Below are positions 1 to 5,945 of a DNA stretch of 8,542 bases, piece after piece. The position numbers and the translations under genes are program-made. The stretch is from Bacteroidota bacterium (GTDB lineage: Bacteria > Bacteroidota > Ignavibacteria > UBA10030 > SZUA-254), in NCBI GenBank assembly GCA_004322375.1, contig SCUC01000057.1, positions 1-8,542 on the forward strand. Direction: 5' to 3'. Numbering within the stretch: position 1 is the stretch's first letter; each line of letters opens with the position of its first letter. Under the pieces are notes generated by a model. That model was not told where the DNA came from. It was given only the letters and a program-made list of their open reading frames with translations, and made no database searches.

Positions 1-1
1 G

Positions 2-1660
2 GTGTTGAATGGTATCGAAATTAACTCGCCTGCCTCCATTGTTAACAATATGATATCGTTTACTCTGAAGGATACCACCGTGAACGTTAGGGAATGTGCA
101 GGATTGAGCGTCCTTGCTCACGAAGGAAACGTCGTTAATATTTTCTACAACAGCGTTTTCTTGAGTGGAAAAGTTCAAGCCTGGAATGAAAGCTATTGTT
201 TATACCGGTCACTCTGGGATACTTCGATTGTAACCCTCAAGAACAACATTTTTCACAATGAGCAGTACGGTCCGGGAAACACGGCTGTGATACAGACCGG
301 ATGGCTGCAGAGTTTTACCAGTAATTACAACGACTTATATTCTACGCGGCCGGATTCTCTTTGTTCGTTCGATAACGGAGCGTCTCATGTGAATTTTGCA
401 GGCTGGAAAACCGCCACAGGGCAGGACGCGCACAGCGCGAGCATCGAGGCTCAGTTTGTGAACAAAGCGTTAGGAGATTTGCATCTGACCGGAAGCTCGC
501 TCGGCAACATGAGTTTTGCGGGGATTCCACTAGCCGGCATTACGACTGATATTGACGGGGAGACTCGACATCTTGTTCGTCCATACATGGGAGCGGATGA
601 AAACTTAGCGTATCCGTTATCCACTCAATATACGATTGTTGCCTTGGCAGGAGCAGGAGGAACAATAACACCGCCCGACACAGTTATTGTGCTGGAAGGA
701 AACAACCAGCAATTTATCATCACGCCGGAAACTGGCTATGACATTGACAGCCTGTTTATTGATGGGGTACAAGTAGATTCAACGACAAGCTACACGTTTA
801 TCAATGTGACTGCTAACCATACCATTCGCGCTGTGTTTGCTGTTGCGTCAGTTACTGTAAACTACGACATGGCGGACAAGTGGAATATGGTCTCCATTCC
901 GCTCACGCTCGATAATTATACAAAAACCACAATCTTCCCGACTGCTGTCTCCGATGCGTTTGCGTATGAAGGGAGTTACCAGATAAAAACAATTCTGGGT
1001 AACGGGATCGGATACTGGTTGAAATTTACCGGAGCGCAATCGGTGATGATGACCGGATACCCGCGCACGGCAGATACTATCGCTGTGAGCGAAGGGTGGA
1101 ATATGATCGGGACGCTCAGTTCACCTGTTCTTGTTTCGAGCATTATTTCACTGACGCCGGGACTCACGCTTTCACAATTTTTCGGCTATGCAAATGGATA
1201 TACGGTTGCAGATACCCTTACACCAGCAAAAGGGTATTGGGTGAAGTCGAATATAAACGGGCAGTTAGTTCTTCTTGCCTTGTCATCCACTACGAGCAAG
1301 GGAAACATTCGTATCCAGCAGACGGGTGAGCTGCCCCCTTCACCGCCGGACGTTTCTACTCACGACTCATCACTACCTACTCACTATTCACTAGAGCAGA
1401 ATTATCCCAATCCATTTAATCCTACAACAGTAATTCAGTATTCAGTACCCGGTAGTCAGTATATCAGCTTGAAAATATACAATGTGCTTGGAAAAGAGGT
1501 AGCCACGTTGGTTGATGGGATGCAGGATGCGGGATTCAAGTCGCAGGTATGGGATGCTTCGGGAATGCCGAGCGGGATATATTATTACCAGCTAACTGCT
1601 GTAGGACAAGATGGCATCTTGTCCTACAAGGATGTGAAGAGATTATTGATAATGAAGTAA
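2..1660 (+). CDS. Secreted T9SS cargo protein, choice-of-anchor Q / beta-helix-like, 5'-truncated by window edge
   Basis: The frame is open from the first bases, and its first possible start (GTG at 2) has no ribosome site visible, so the true start lies upstream; 552 residues are seen. Residues about 45-201 look like a choice-of-anchor Q / right-handed beta-helix region: NIFYNSVFLSG, LKNNIF, SNYNDLYS, ATGQDAHS and TTDIDGETR...GADE. Residues about 209-281 resemble a divergent InlB B-repeat (AGAGGTITPP...GYDIDSLFIDG...). Residues about 284-427 form a paired module: WNMVSIPL...GYWLK, then GWNMIG...GYWVK. A proline-rich linker follows, then the T9SS type A sorting signal (about 463-552, NYPNPFNP...LKIYNVLGKEVATLVDG...), which directs export across the outer membrane and surface attachment or release. 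The signal's tail is about six residues longer than in the next two cargo genes, because a DNA palindrome lies there (1601-1627). The specific function is unknown; a surface adhesin or polysaccharide-related role is inference. Confidence 0.85.
   Translation: MLNGIEINSPASIVNNMISFTLKDTTVNVRECAGLSVLAHEGNVVNIFYNSVFLSGKVQAWNESYCLYRSLWDTSIVTLKNNIFHNEQYGPGNTAVIQTGWLQSFTSNYNDLYSTRPDSLCSFDNGASHVNFAGWKTATGQDAHSASIEAQFVNKALGDLHLTGSSLGNMSFAGIPLAGITTDIDGETRHLVRPYMGADENLAYPLSTQYTIVALAGAGGTITPPDTVIVLEGNNQQFIITPETGYDIDSLFIDGVQVDSTTSYTFINVTANHTIRAVFAVASVTVNYDMADKWNMVSIPLTLDNYTKTTIFPTAVSDAFAYEGSYQIKTILGNGIGYWLKFTGAQSVMMTGYPRTADTIAVSEGWNMIGTLSSPVLVSSIISLTPGLTLSQFFGYANGYTVADTLTPAKGYWVKSNINGQLVLLALSSTTSKGNIRIQQTGELPPSPPDVSTHDSSLPTHYSLEQNYPNPFNPTTVIQYSVPGSQYISLKIYNVLGKEVATLVDGMQDAGFKSQVWDASGMPSGIYYYQLTAVGQDGILSYKDVKRLLIMK
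1433..1520 (+). repeat. 88-bp segment of T9SS-signal DNA identical to 4916-5003 (copy 1)
   Basis: I aligned this stretch by eye to 4916-5003 and found it identical at all 88 positions, including third codon positions. It encodes IQYSVPGSQYISL through ATLVDG of the sorting signal. The flanks differ at once: ...acagta versus ...acagtc on the left, atgcaggatgcggga versus aagcaggatgaggga on the right. The equivalent part of the third cargo gene (6975-7062) is similar but clearly diverged. Such a sharply bounded identity block suggests gene conversion or recent copying. Confidence 0.85.
1601..1627 (+). repeat. 27-bp near-perfect palindrome inside the T9SS-signal coding sequence
   Basis: The arms gtaggacaagatg (1601-1613) and catcttgtcctac (1615-1627) are exact reverse complements around a single central base. 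The palindrome is in frame and encodes VGQDGILSY. At this place the two other cargo proteins go directly from LTA or LHA to the final beta-strand, so gene 1 carries about six extra residues. This looks like an in-frame insertion of a mobile palindromic unit, though it could also be a strong RNA hairpin near the stop codon. Confidence 0.8.
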
Positions 1661-1716
1661 ATGAGTAGGTGAGTAGTTGAGATATGAGAGATGTGCTACT
1701 CACTTCATACCCGGTC

Positions 1717-1817
1717 TGTCATTCCGAATCCCCCGCACAGCGGGGGTGAGGAATCTCGAAGCCAATCGAAAATTGAGATTCCTCCTCATCCCGAGAGCGG
1801 GATTCGTCGGAATGACA
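1717..1817. repeat. 101-bp element with 11-bp terminal inverted repeats (element A)
   Basis: The ends tgtcattccga (1717-1727) and tcggaatgaca (1807-1817) are perfect inverted repeats. Inside, gaggaatctc (1748-1757) pairs with gagattcctc (1775-1784). Each arm carries its own hairpin: cccccgc/gcggggg (1730-1736 with 1740-1746) and tcccg/cggga (1789-1793 with 1798-1802). The whole can fold into a cloverleaf-like structure. Termini of the tgtcattc...gaatgaca type occur in dispersed, MITE- or REP-like repeats of many bacterial genomes; no transposase is present. Confidence 0.85.
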
Positions 1818-1959
1818 GCAAGGGGAGAAAGTGAGTGGCACATTGTTGAGAGTTCATGCGGCTCGCTTGTTGAAAGAAGGCTTAAACCACGTTAAGGATT
1901 ACAACAGTGTTTTCTGAAACAGGTGAGTCGCATGATGTTAAGTAGAAATTGATGGGGTG

Positions 1960-2027
1960 TCATGGTTCTTACCATGAAATATGGTTTCGGTCATGGCTTA
2001 CAGCTCGTAGAGAATAGTCCATGACCG
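1960..2027. repeat. Pair of catgg-centred inverted repeats
   Basis: A tight hairpin is formed by tcatggt (1960-1966) and accatga (1971-1977) with a 4-nt loop. A second one is formed by cggtcatgg (1988-1996) and ccatgaccg (2019-2027) with a 22-nt loop. Both lie between the two 100-bp elements, more than 200 bp before the next start codon. They may be protein-binding sites or decayed repeat DNA; neither is followed by a T-run, so a terminator is unlikely. Confidence 0.5.
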
Positions 2028-2039
2028 CTGGAGAAGGAA

Positions 2040-2139
2040 TGTCATTCTGAGCGAAGCGAAGAATCTCCGCACCTAAAAATTAGTACAAACTTAAAGGTTA
2101 AGAGATTCTTCACTCCGCTTCGCTCCGTTCAGAATGACA
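2040..2139. repeat. 100-bp element with 11-bp terminal inverted repeats (element B)
   Basis: The ends tgtcattctga (2040-2050) and tcagaatgaca (2129-2139) are perfect inverted repeats and differ from those of element A by one base. The stem continues inward with gcgaagcg (2051-2058) against cgcttcgc (2116-2123), and gaagaatctc (2058-2067) against gagattcttc (2102-2111). The centre (about 2070-2100) is AT-rich and unpaired. Its near-equal length and shared gaatctc/gagattc block place it in the same family as element A. Confidence 0.88.
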
Positions 2140-2187
2140 CAATGTGGGGTTGTTGGACAGCCTCGTGGTTCATGACTCTCTTGTTGA

Positions 2188-2218
2188 ATGACAAAAAAGT
2201 TTAATAGAAAAATATAAT
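2188..2218 (+). promoter_or_regulatory. Candidate promoter of the 956-aa cargo gene
   Basis: A perfect TATAAT (2213-2218) lies 36 bp before the ATG at 2255. An ATGACA (2188-2193), one base off TTGACA, precedes it with a 19-bp spacer, longer than the usual 17. The surrounding DNA is AT-rich. Bacteroidota often use other promoter consensus sequences, so this is tentative. Confidence 0.35.
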
Positions 2219-2254
2219 TCACTAAAGATTCACAATACAGTAAAGGAGAAAGCT

Positions 2255-5125
2255 ATGAAACGCTTCTCGACAATTATGATTCTATCATTCTTGATGTTCT
2301 TTACTCTACTATCACTTCCGGCAGTTGCCCAGTGGTCGACGAATCCGAATCTCAATACTCCCGTCTGTACAGCGCCGGATTATCAAGACGATCCGGTTAT
2401 CATTAGTGATGGCGCGGGCGGCTCGATCATAACGTGGGAAGATGAACGCAGTGGAAATTATGACATTTATGTCCAGCGACTCGATGCAACGGGTGTTGCC
2501 CAATGGACGGCAAACGGTATTGCGATCTGCACGGCAGTGAACAATCAGTATGATCCGGTGCTTGTTAGCGACGGCGCAGGAGGGGCAATCATTGTATGGA
2601 CAGATTATCGTAATGTGGATGCAGATGTCTATGCCCAACGGATAAATAGTTCAGGCGTTGGGCAATGGACGGCAAACGGAGTAATCATCTCTGCAGAGGC
2701 AAGCACTCAGCATGAATCACGTATTTCAGCAGATGGAACAGGGGGGTACTTTATCGTATGGAAAGATTCTCGGAATGGAGTCTATTATGAACTTTACACG
2801 CAACGGATAGATGCTTCAGGCGCCGCGTTTTTCACTTCTGATGGAATCCCGGTTTGCACCTCTTCTAATGCAACAAACGATCTCCAGCTCACGGGTGACG
2901 GAGAAGGAGGCGCCATGGTTACGTGGTATGACTATCGCAATGGCAATGCTGATATTTTCGCGCAACGAATCAACGCTGCCGGGGCGCGGTTGTGGGGCGC
3001 GGATGGCGTTGATATTTGTACTGCAATAGATGGTCAATACAGCCCTCAGATTCTTCATGAAGCGGGAACTACGTTTATCGTATGGGAAGATGAACGGTCT
3101 GGTGAGGATACTGACATGATTGCAGCGCAGAGAATTGATGATTCGGGCGTCAGTCTTTGGACGAACAACGGCATTATTATTGCTACGTCCGATAATGTAG
3201 AGAATCCTTCAATTGCAGGCGCCGAACTTGGAGACGTTATCATTGCCTGGAATGATGACAGCGAAGGTGATGAAAAGATCGTTGTTCAGCGAATTGACAC
3301 AACTGGCGCAGTCCAGTGGAATCCGAATGGTGTTGTTGCAGCTACAACGAGATATATGGAAAGCAGCCCGAGCATCATCAGCGATGGAGCTGGAGGGGCT
3401 ATCATCACATGGGCAGGGAGCAGCGATGAGGAAGATTATAATATTTTTGCGCAACGCATCAATGCGATGGGAATGCTCCAGTGGAAGGAAAACGGTATCG
3501 GCGTCTGCACAGCGTTGCTTAGACAAGAAAATCCGTTGCTTGTTACTGACGGGGCAGGCGGCGCCATTATCGTATGGGATGATGGCCGCGATTACCTTGG
3601 CGAGAATATTTATGCGCAGTGGGTCAATGGGAGCGGTTCGAATTTTCAGCCGCTTGCAGGGCAGATACTTTCAATACAGGATGTCGCCAATGACCAAGGG
3701 GGGAATGTGAGAGTGAACTGGCATGGCTCGCCAAATGATATTGCTTCAGGAAGCTCATTCCAGACAACAACCTATGGCATTTGGAGAAAAATACCAGAGG
3801 GGATGAAAGCAGGAAACATTAAAAATCCACAACGCCCATTCGTGAACGATACGTTAGGAGCGTTGTACGACTTCATCACATCGGCGCCTGCCGTTCAATC
3901 TTCGACGTATAATGTTGTCGCTCCGACGCTTGCAGATTCATCTTTGAGCGGAACTCATGAGTTTACATATCTCATCACAGCGCATACTTCCAATCCGTTG
4001 ACATATTTTATCACGGAGGCAGCAAGCGGTTACTCGGTGGATAATTTATCTCCGGCAAGCGCGACAACTGTAGTAGCAGTTGTGCAGGCGGGTCCTTCCG
4101 TTCAGCTGACGTGGGATGCCAATACGGTTGATGAGGATGTGAATCGGTATGAAATCCATCGTTCAACCCTATCTGGATTTCTCCCGACACCCGATACGAA
4201 AATTGGCTGGACCAGCAACGCATCGTTTGTTGACACTCACCCGCTGGACGGGGCAAATTATTACCGTATCGTTACGGTGGACATCCACGATAATCAAAGC
4301 GCTCCTTCAACAGAAGCATCGGCAACACTGGGCGTTACGGTTATATATGGAGTAGCCGACAAATGGAATTTGCTTTCCGTTGCGTTGGTGGTGGATGATT
4401 ACGCGAAAACGATGCTGTATCCGACAGCAGTTTCTGACGCATTTGCATATCAGACAGGATACGTTACTGCGCCGACGCTAGCGAACGGAAACGGATACTG
4501 GTTGAAATTTAGCGGCGCACAGGGTGTTCCAATTACCGGGGGCGCGATTACGACTGCAACAATTCCTGTCAGCGAAGGATGGAATATGATAGGCTCCATC
4601 AGCGATGAGGTGGATGTAACAACCATTACGTCGGAGCCACCGGGACTTGTTACGTCGCAGTTTTTCGGTTACAACAATGGTTACTTCAATTCAAGCTCTA
4701 TCGAACCGGGCAAAGCGTATTGGGTGAAAGTGAGCGCGGGTGGAACGTTAACATTGTCATCGGTCACTAGGTCCGCCAAAGGCGGATCATTAGGTAAAAT
4801 CAAGATTTTGCCGACGAATGAGTTGCCGCCTCCGCCACCTGAAGCTTCAAACCTGAAGCCTGAAACCTTCAGTTTGAGTCAGAACTATCCTAATCCGTTC
4901 AATCCGACTACAGTCATTCAGTATTCAGTACCCGGTAGTCAGTATATCAGCTTGAAAATATACAATGTGCTTGGAAAAGAGGTAGCCACGTTGGTTGATG
5001 GGAAGCAGGATGAGGGATACAAGATGCAAACCTGGGACGCGAGCGGGCTGCCGAGCGGGGTGTACTACTACCGACTGACGGCAAGTTCGTTTACGGAGAT
5101 GAAAACGCTTATATTATTGAAGTGA
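2255..5125 (+). CDS. Secreted T9SS cargo protein with eight ~54-residue propeller-like repeats and FN3-like domains
   Basis: This is a complete 956-residue protein. The ATG is preceded by a strong ribosome site (aaaggag, 2242-2248, 6-nt spacer). A signal peptide covers residues 1-25, with probable cleavage AVA|Q. Residues 46 to about 460 hold eight repeats starting near 46, 100, 154, 209, 263, 317, 371 and 426. Their consensus is DPxxxSDGAGGAIIxWxDxR, then DIYAQRINxxGxxQW and NGxxICT. This is probably an eight-bladed beta-propeller or similar beta-fold; units 5 and 6 have lost the DGAGG turn. Residues about 466-600 and 600-690 look like fibronectin type III domains (QLTWDAN...VNRYEIHRS). Residues about 693-834 are the paired GWN/GYWVK module also found in gene 1. 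A PPPPP linker leads to the T9SS type A signal (about 872-956). The protein should be exported and surface-bound or released. Ligand and function are unknown. A terminator follows at 5223-5256. Confidence 0.93.
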   Translation: MKRFSTIMILSFLMFFTLLSLPAVAQWSTNPNLNTPVCTAPDYQDDPVIISDGAGGSIITWEDERSGNYDIYVQRLDATGVAQWTANGIAICTAVNNQYDPVLVSDGAGGAIIVWTDYRNVDADVYAQRINSSGVGQWTANGVIISAEASTQHESRISADGTGGYFIVWKDSRNGVYYELYTQRIDASGAAFFTSDGIPVCTSSNATNDLQLTGDGEGGAMVTWYDYRNGNADIFAQRINAAGARLWGADGVDICTAIDGQYSPQILHEAGTTFIVWEDERSGEDTDMIAAQRIDDSGVSLWTNNGIIIATSDNVENPSIAGAELGDVIIAWNDDSEGDEKIVVQRIDTTGAVQWNPNGVVAATTRYMESSPSIISDGAGGAIITWAGSSDEEDYNIFAQRINAMGMLQWKENGIGVCTALLRQENPLLVTDGAGGAIIVWDDGRDYLGENIYAQWVNGSGSNFQPLAGQILSIQDVANDQGGNVRVNWHGSPNDIASGSSFQTTTYGIWRKIPEGMKAGNIKNPQRPFVNDTLGALYDFITSAPAVQSSTYNVVAPTLADSSLSGTHEFTYLITAHTSNPLTYFITEAASGYSVDNLSPASATTVVAVVQAGPSVQLTWDANTVDEDVNRYEIHRSTLSGFLPTPDTKIGWTSNASFVDTHPLDGANYYRIVTVDIHDNQSAPSTEASATLGVTVIYGVADKWNLLSVALVVDDYAKTMLYPTAVSDAFAYQTGYVTAPTLANGNGYWLKFSGAQGVPITGGAITTATIPVSEGWNMIGSISDEVDVTTITSEPPGLVTSQFFGYNNGYFNSSSIEPGKAYWVKVSAGGTLTLSSVTRSAKGGSLGKIKILPTNELPPPPPEASNLKPETFSLSQNYPNPFNPTTVIQYSVPGSQYISLKIYNVLGKEVATLVDGKQDEGYKMQTWDASGLPSGVYYYRLTASSFTEMKTLILLK
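4772..4786 (+). repeat. Small in-frame palindrome in a linker of the 956-aa cargo protein
   Basis: The arms tccgcc (4772-4777) and ggcgga (4781-4786) flank an aaa loop. It encodes SAKGG at residues 840-844, in the linker between the paired module and the T9SS signal. Compared with the same linker in gene 1 (TTSKGNIRI), this protein has roughly five extra residues here (VTRSAKGGSLGKIKI). That fits a small palindromic insertion, but the arms are short enough for chance. Confidence 0.5.
4916..5003 (+). repeat. 88-bp segment of T9SS-signal DNA identical to 1433-1520 (copy 2)
   Basis: This is the partner of the block in gene 1, with no mismatch over 88 bp. To its left the codons match the third cargo gene better (ctacagtcattcag), while to its right they match neither exactly. 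The three sorting-signal sequences therefore look like mosaics. Confidence 0.85.
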
Positions 5126-5222
5126 CAGTAATGCGACTTGCTTATGATGACGGGTTATTAATTACGTAAGGATTACTATACATCGTTTTCATCTTTGCAG
5201 GTCGCATTGTTACGCAGCTAAT

Positions 5223-5256
5223 AAGCCCATTCTGAATTTGAGGATGGGCTTTTTTT
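5223..5256 (+). terminator. Intrinsic terminator after the 956-aa cargo gene
   Basis: The 11-bp stem aagcccattct (5223-5233) / aggatgggctt (5241-5251) has one T-G wobble and a 7-nt loop, and runs directly into a T-tract (5250-5256). It lies about 100 bp after the stop codon at 5125. It separates this gene from the next cargo gene. Confidence 0.9.
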
Positions 5257-5945
5257 AATGATTTGTAACTTGTCATTTATCAAAAACTTTCTTACGTTTC
5301 TGCTGTCATAGCTTTATGAGCATTATGATGATGCTAACGTTGTTGTTAGTTCCAATGTTGACCTGGTATGGGAAGGCAGAATCAATTTGTATGGCATGGT
5401 AGCCCAAGTTGTTTCTTGTTCTTATCATTTCTGTTATGTTGTTCCTGTTTCAGACCATGAAAATGCAAACGAGCAGTTTTTGCATCATTATTCCCGCAAG
5501 AGGCGGGCGAGGGTTTAATACCTCGTCTCTTTGGGCGGTTAAGATTATTTTTCCGATACACCGCTGCTTGCCTATCTACGGCTCGTTGAGTAGAACAGCT
5601 CGTAGAGTGGCGGCGTTGCTCATCTCGAGCCATAAGTTATAAGCATGCTTGTAGAATGAAAAACTTGAATGTAAAATTTATTATTATTGTAGGATTACTT
5701 GCACTGATATTCTGTTTGCTATCATGCCCGCACGTAGCTGCAGGATATTTGTAGCTTAAGCAATCTCAAACGCCGCGCAGACGATTTCCAGTACTAAGGG
5801 ATAGTGAAATCAATATGTATGAATTCATCGAAGCGCTCTACGTTCAAAATGGCAAAAGATTAATAATGTCAACAATAAGATTTTTTCAAAGCACCTATTT
5901 TTTCTATGTTAACACAAAACAATAAAAAGGGAAAGGAAACAACCA
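5257..5945. other. Long intergenic region without a convincing gene; possibly decayed coding DNA
   Basis: No frame here shows a recognisable family. One stretch, 5312-5518 (+), stays open for 68 codons and has a protein-like composition (ANVVVSSNVDLVWEGRINLY), but it lacks an initiator with a ribosome site and is bounded by a stop at 5309-5311. A small hairpin cccgc/gcggg sits at 5493-5507. A 32-codon frame with a lipoprotein-like start is at 5656-5754, and a 36-codon frame at 5815-5925 ends 20 bp before the next gene; neither has a good ribosome site. The region may hold the leader of the next gene plus remnants of lost genes. Confidence 0.5.
5656..5754 (+). CDS. Possible 32-residue lipoprotein-like micro-ORF
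   Basis: The frame encodes MKNLNVKFII followed by IVGLLALIFC, LLSC and a short tail PHVAAGYL. A short basic start, a hydrophobic core and a lipobox-like LLSC (cysteine at residue 24) are what a lipoprotein signal peptide looks like, but only eight residues follow the cysteine. There is no clear Shine-Dalgarno sequence (the upstream bases are cttgtaga). It may be a truncated remnant of a lipoprotein gene, a lysis- or entericidin-like small lipoprotein, or chance. Confidence 0.22.
   Translation: MKNLNVKFIIIVGLLALIFCLLSCPHVAAGYL

Larger units (their letters stand above)
1661..2254. other. Intergenic region with two inverted-repeat elements and hairpins
   Basis: I see no credible gene here; the open frame at 1677-1895 runs straight through an inverted-repeat element and has no family resemblance or ribosome site. 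The stretch begins with short gagtag-type micro-repeats (1661-1690) directly after the stop of gene 1. It then holds a 101-bp element (1717-1817), two small catgg-centred hairpins (1960-2027), a 100-bp element (2040-2139), and an AT-rich leader with a promoter candidate for the next gene. No classical terminator with a T-run is visible after gene 1; the hairpins at 1730-1746 might act in its place. Confidence 0.7.

Noticed and set aside
1677..1895. 72-codon open frame on the + strand
   Set aside because: It runs through inverted-repeat element A, so its codons are arm sequences; there is no ribosome site or family pattern.
2000..2012. 13-bp match acagctcgtagag also at 5595-5607
   Set aside because: About one such 13-mer pair is expected by chance in a window of this size, and the flanks do not match.
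2390..3634. Regular ~162-bp spacing that could be mistaken for a repeat array or CRISPR
   Set aside because: The repeats are diverged at DNA level and conserved as protein motifs in one long frame.
3213..3710. 165-codon + frame inside the 956-aa gene
   Set aside because: It is a shifted frame across the propeller repeats; the main frame has signal peptide, repeats and sorting signal.
5130..5208. 8-bp inverted repeat aatgcgac / gtcgcatt after gene 2
   Set aside because: The loop is over 60 nt and there is no T-run; the real terminator follows at 5223-5256.
5382..5642. Overlapping open frames of 77 and 83 codons on opposite strands
   Set aside because: Neither has a ribosome site, a plausible fold or a recognisable motif; both are rich in residues expected from random frames.
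5815..5925. 36-codon frame just before the 412-aa gene
   Set aside because: There is no Shine-Dalgarno at a proper distance and no recognisable sequence; it lies in the likely leader of the next gene.
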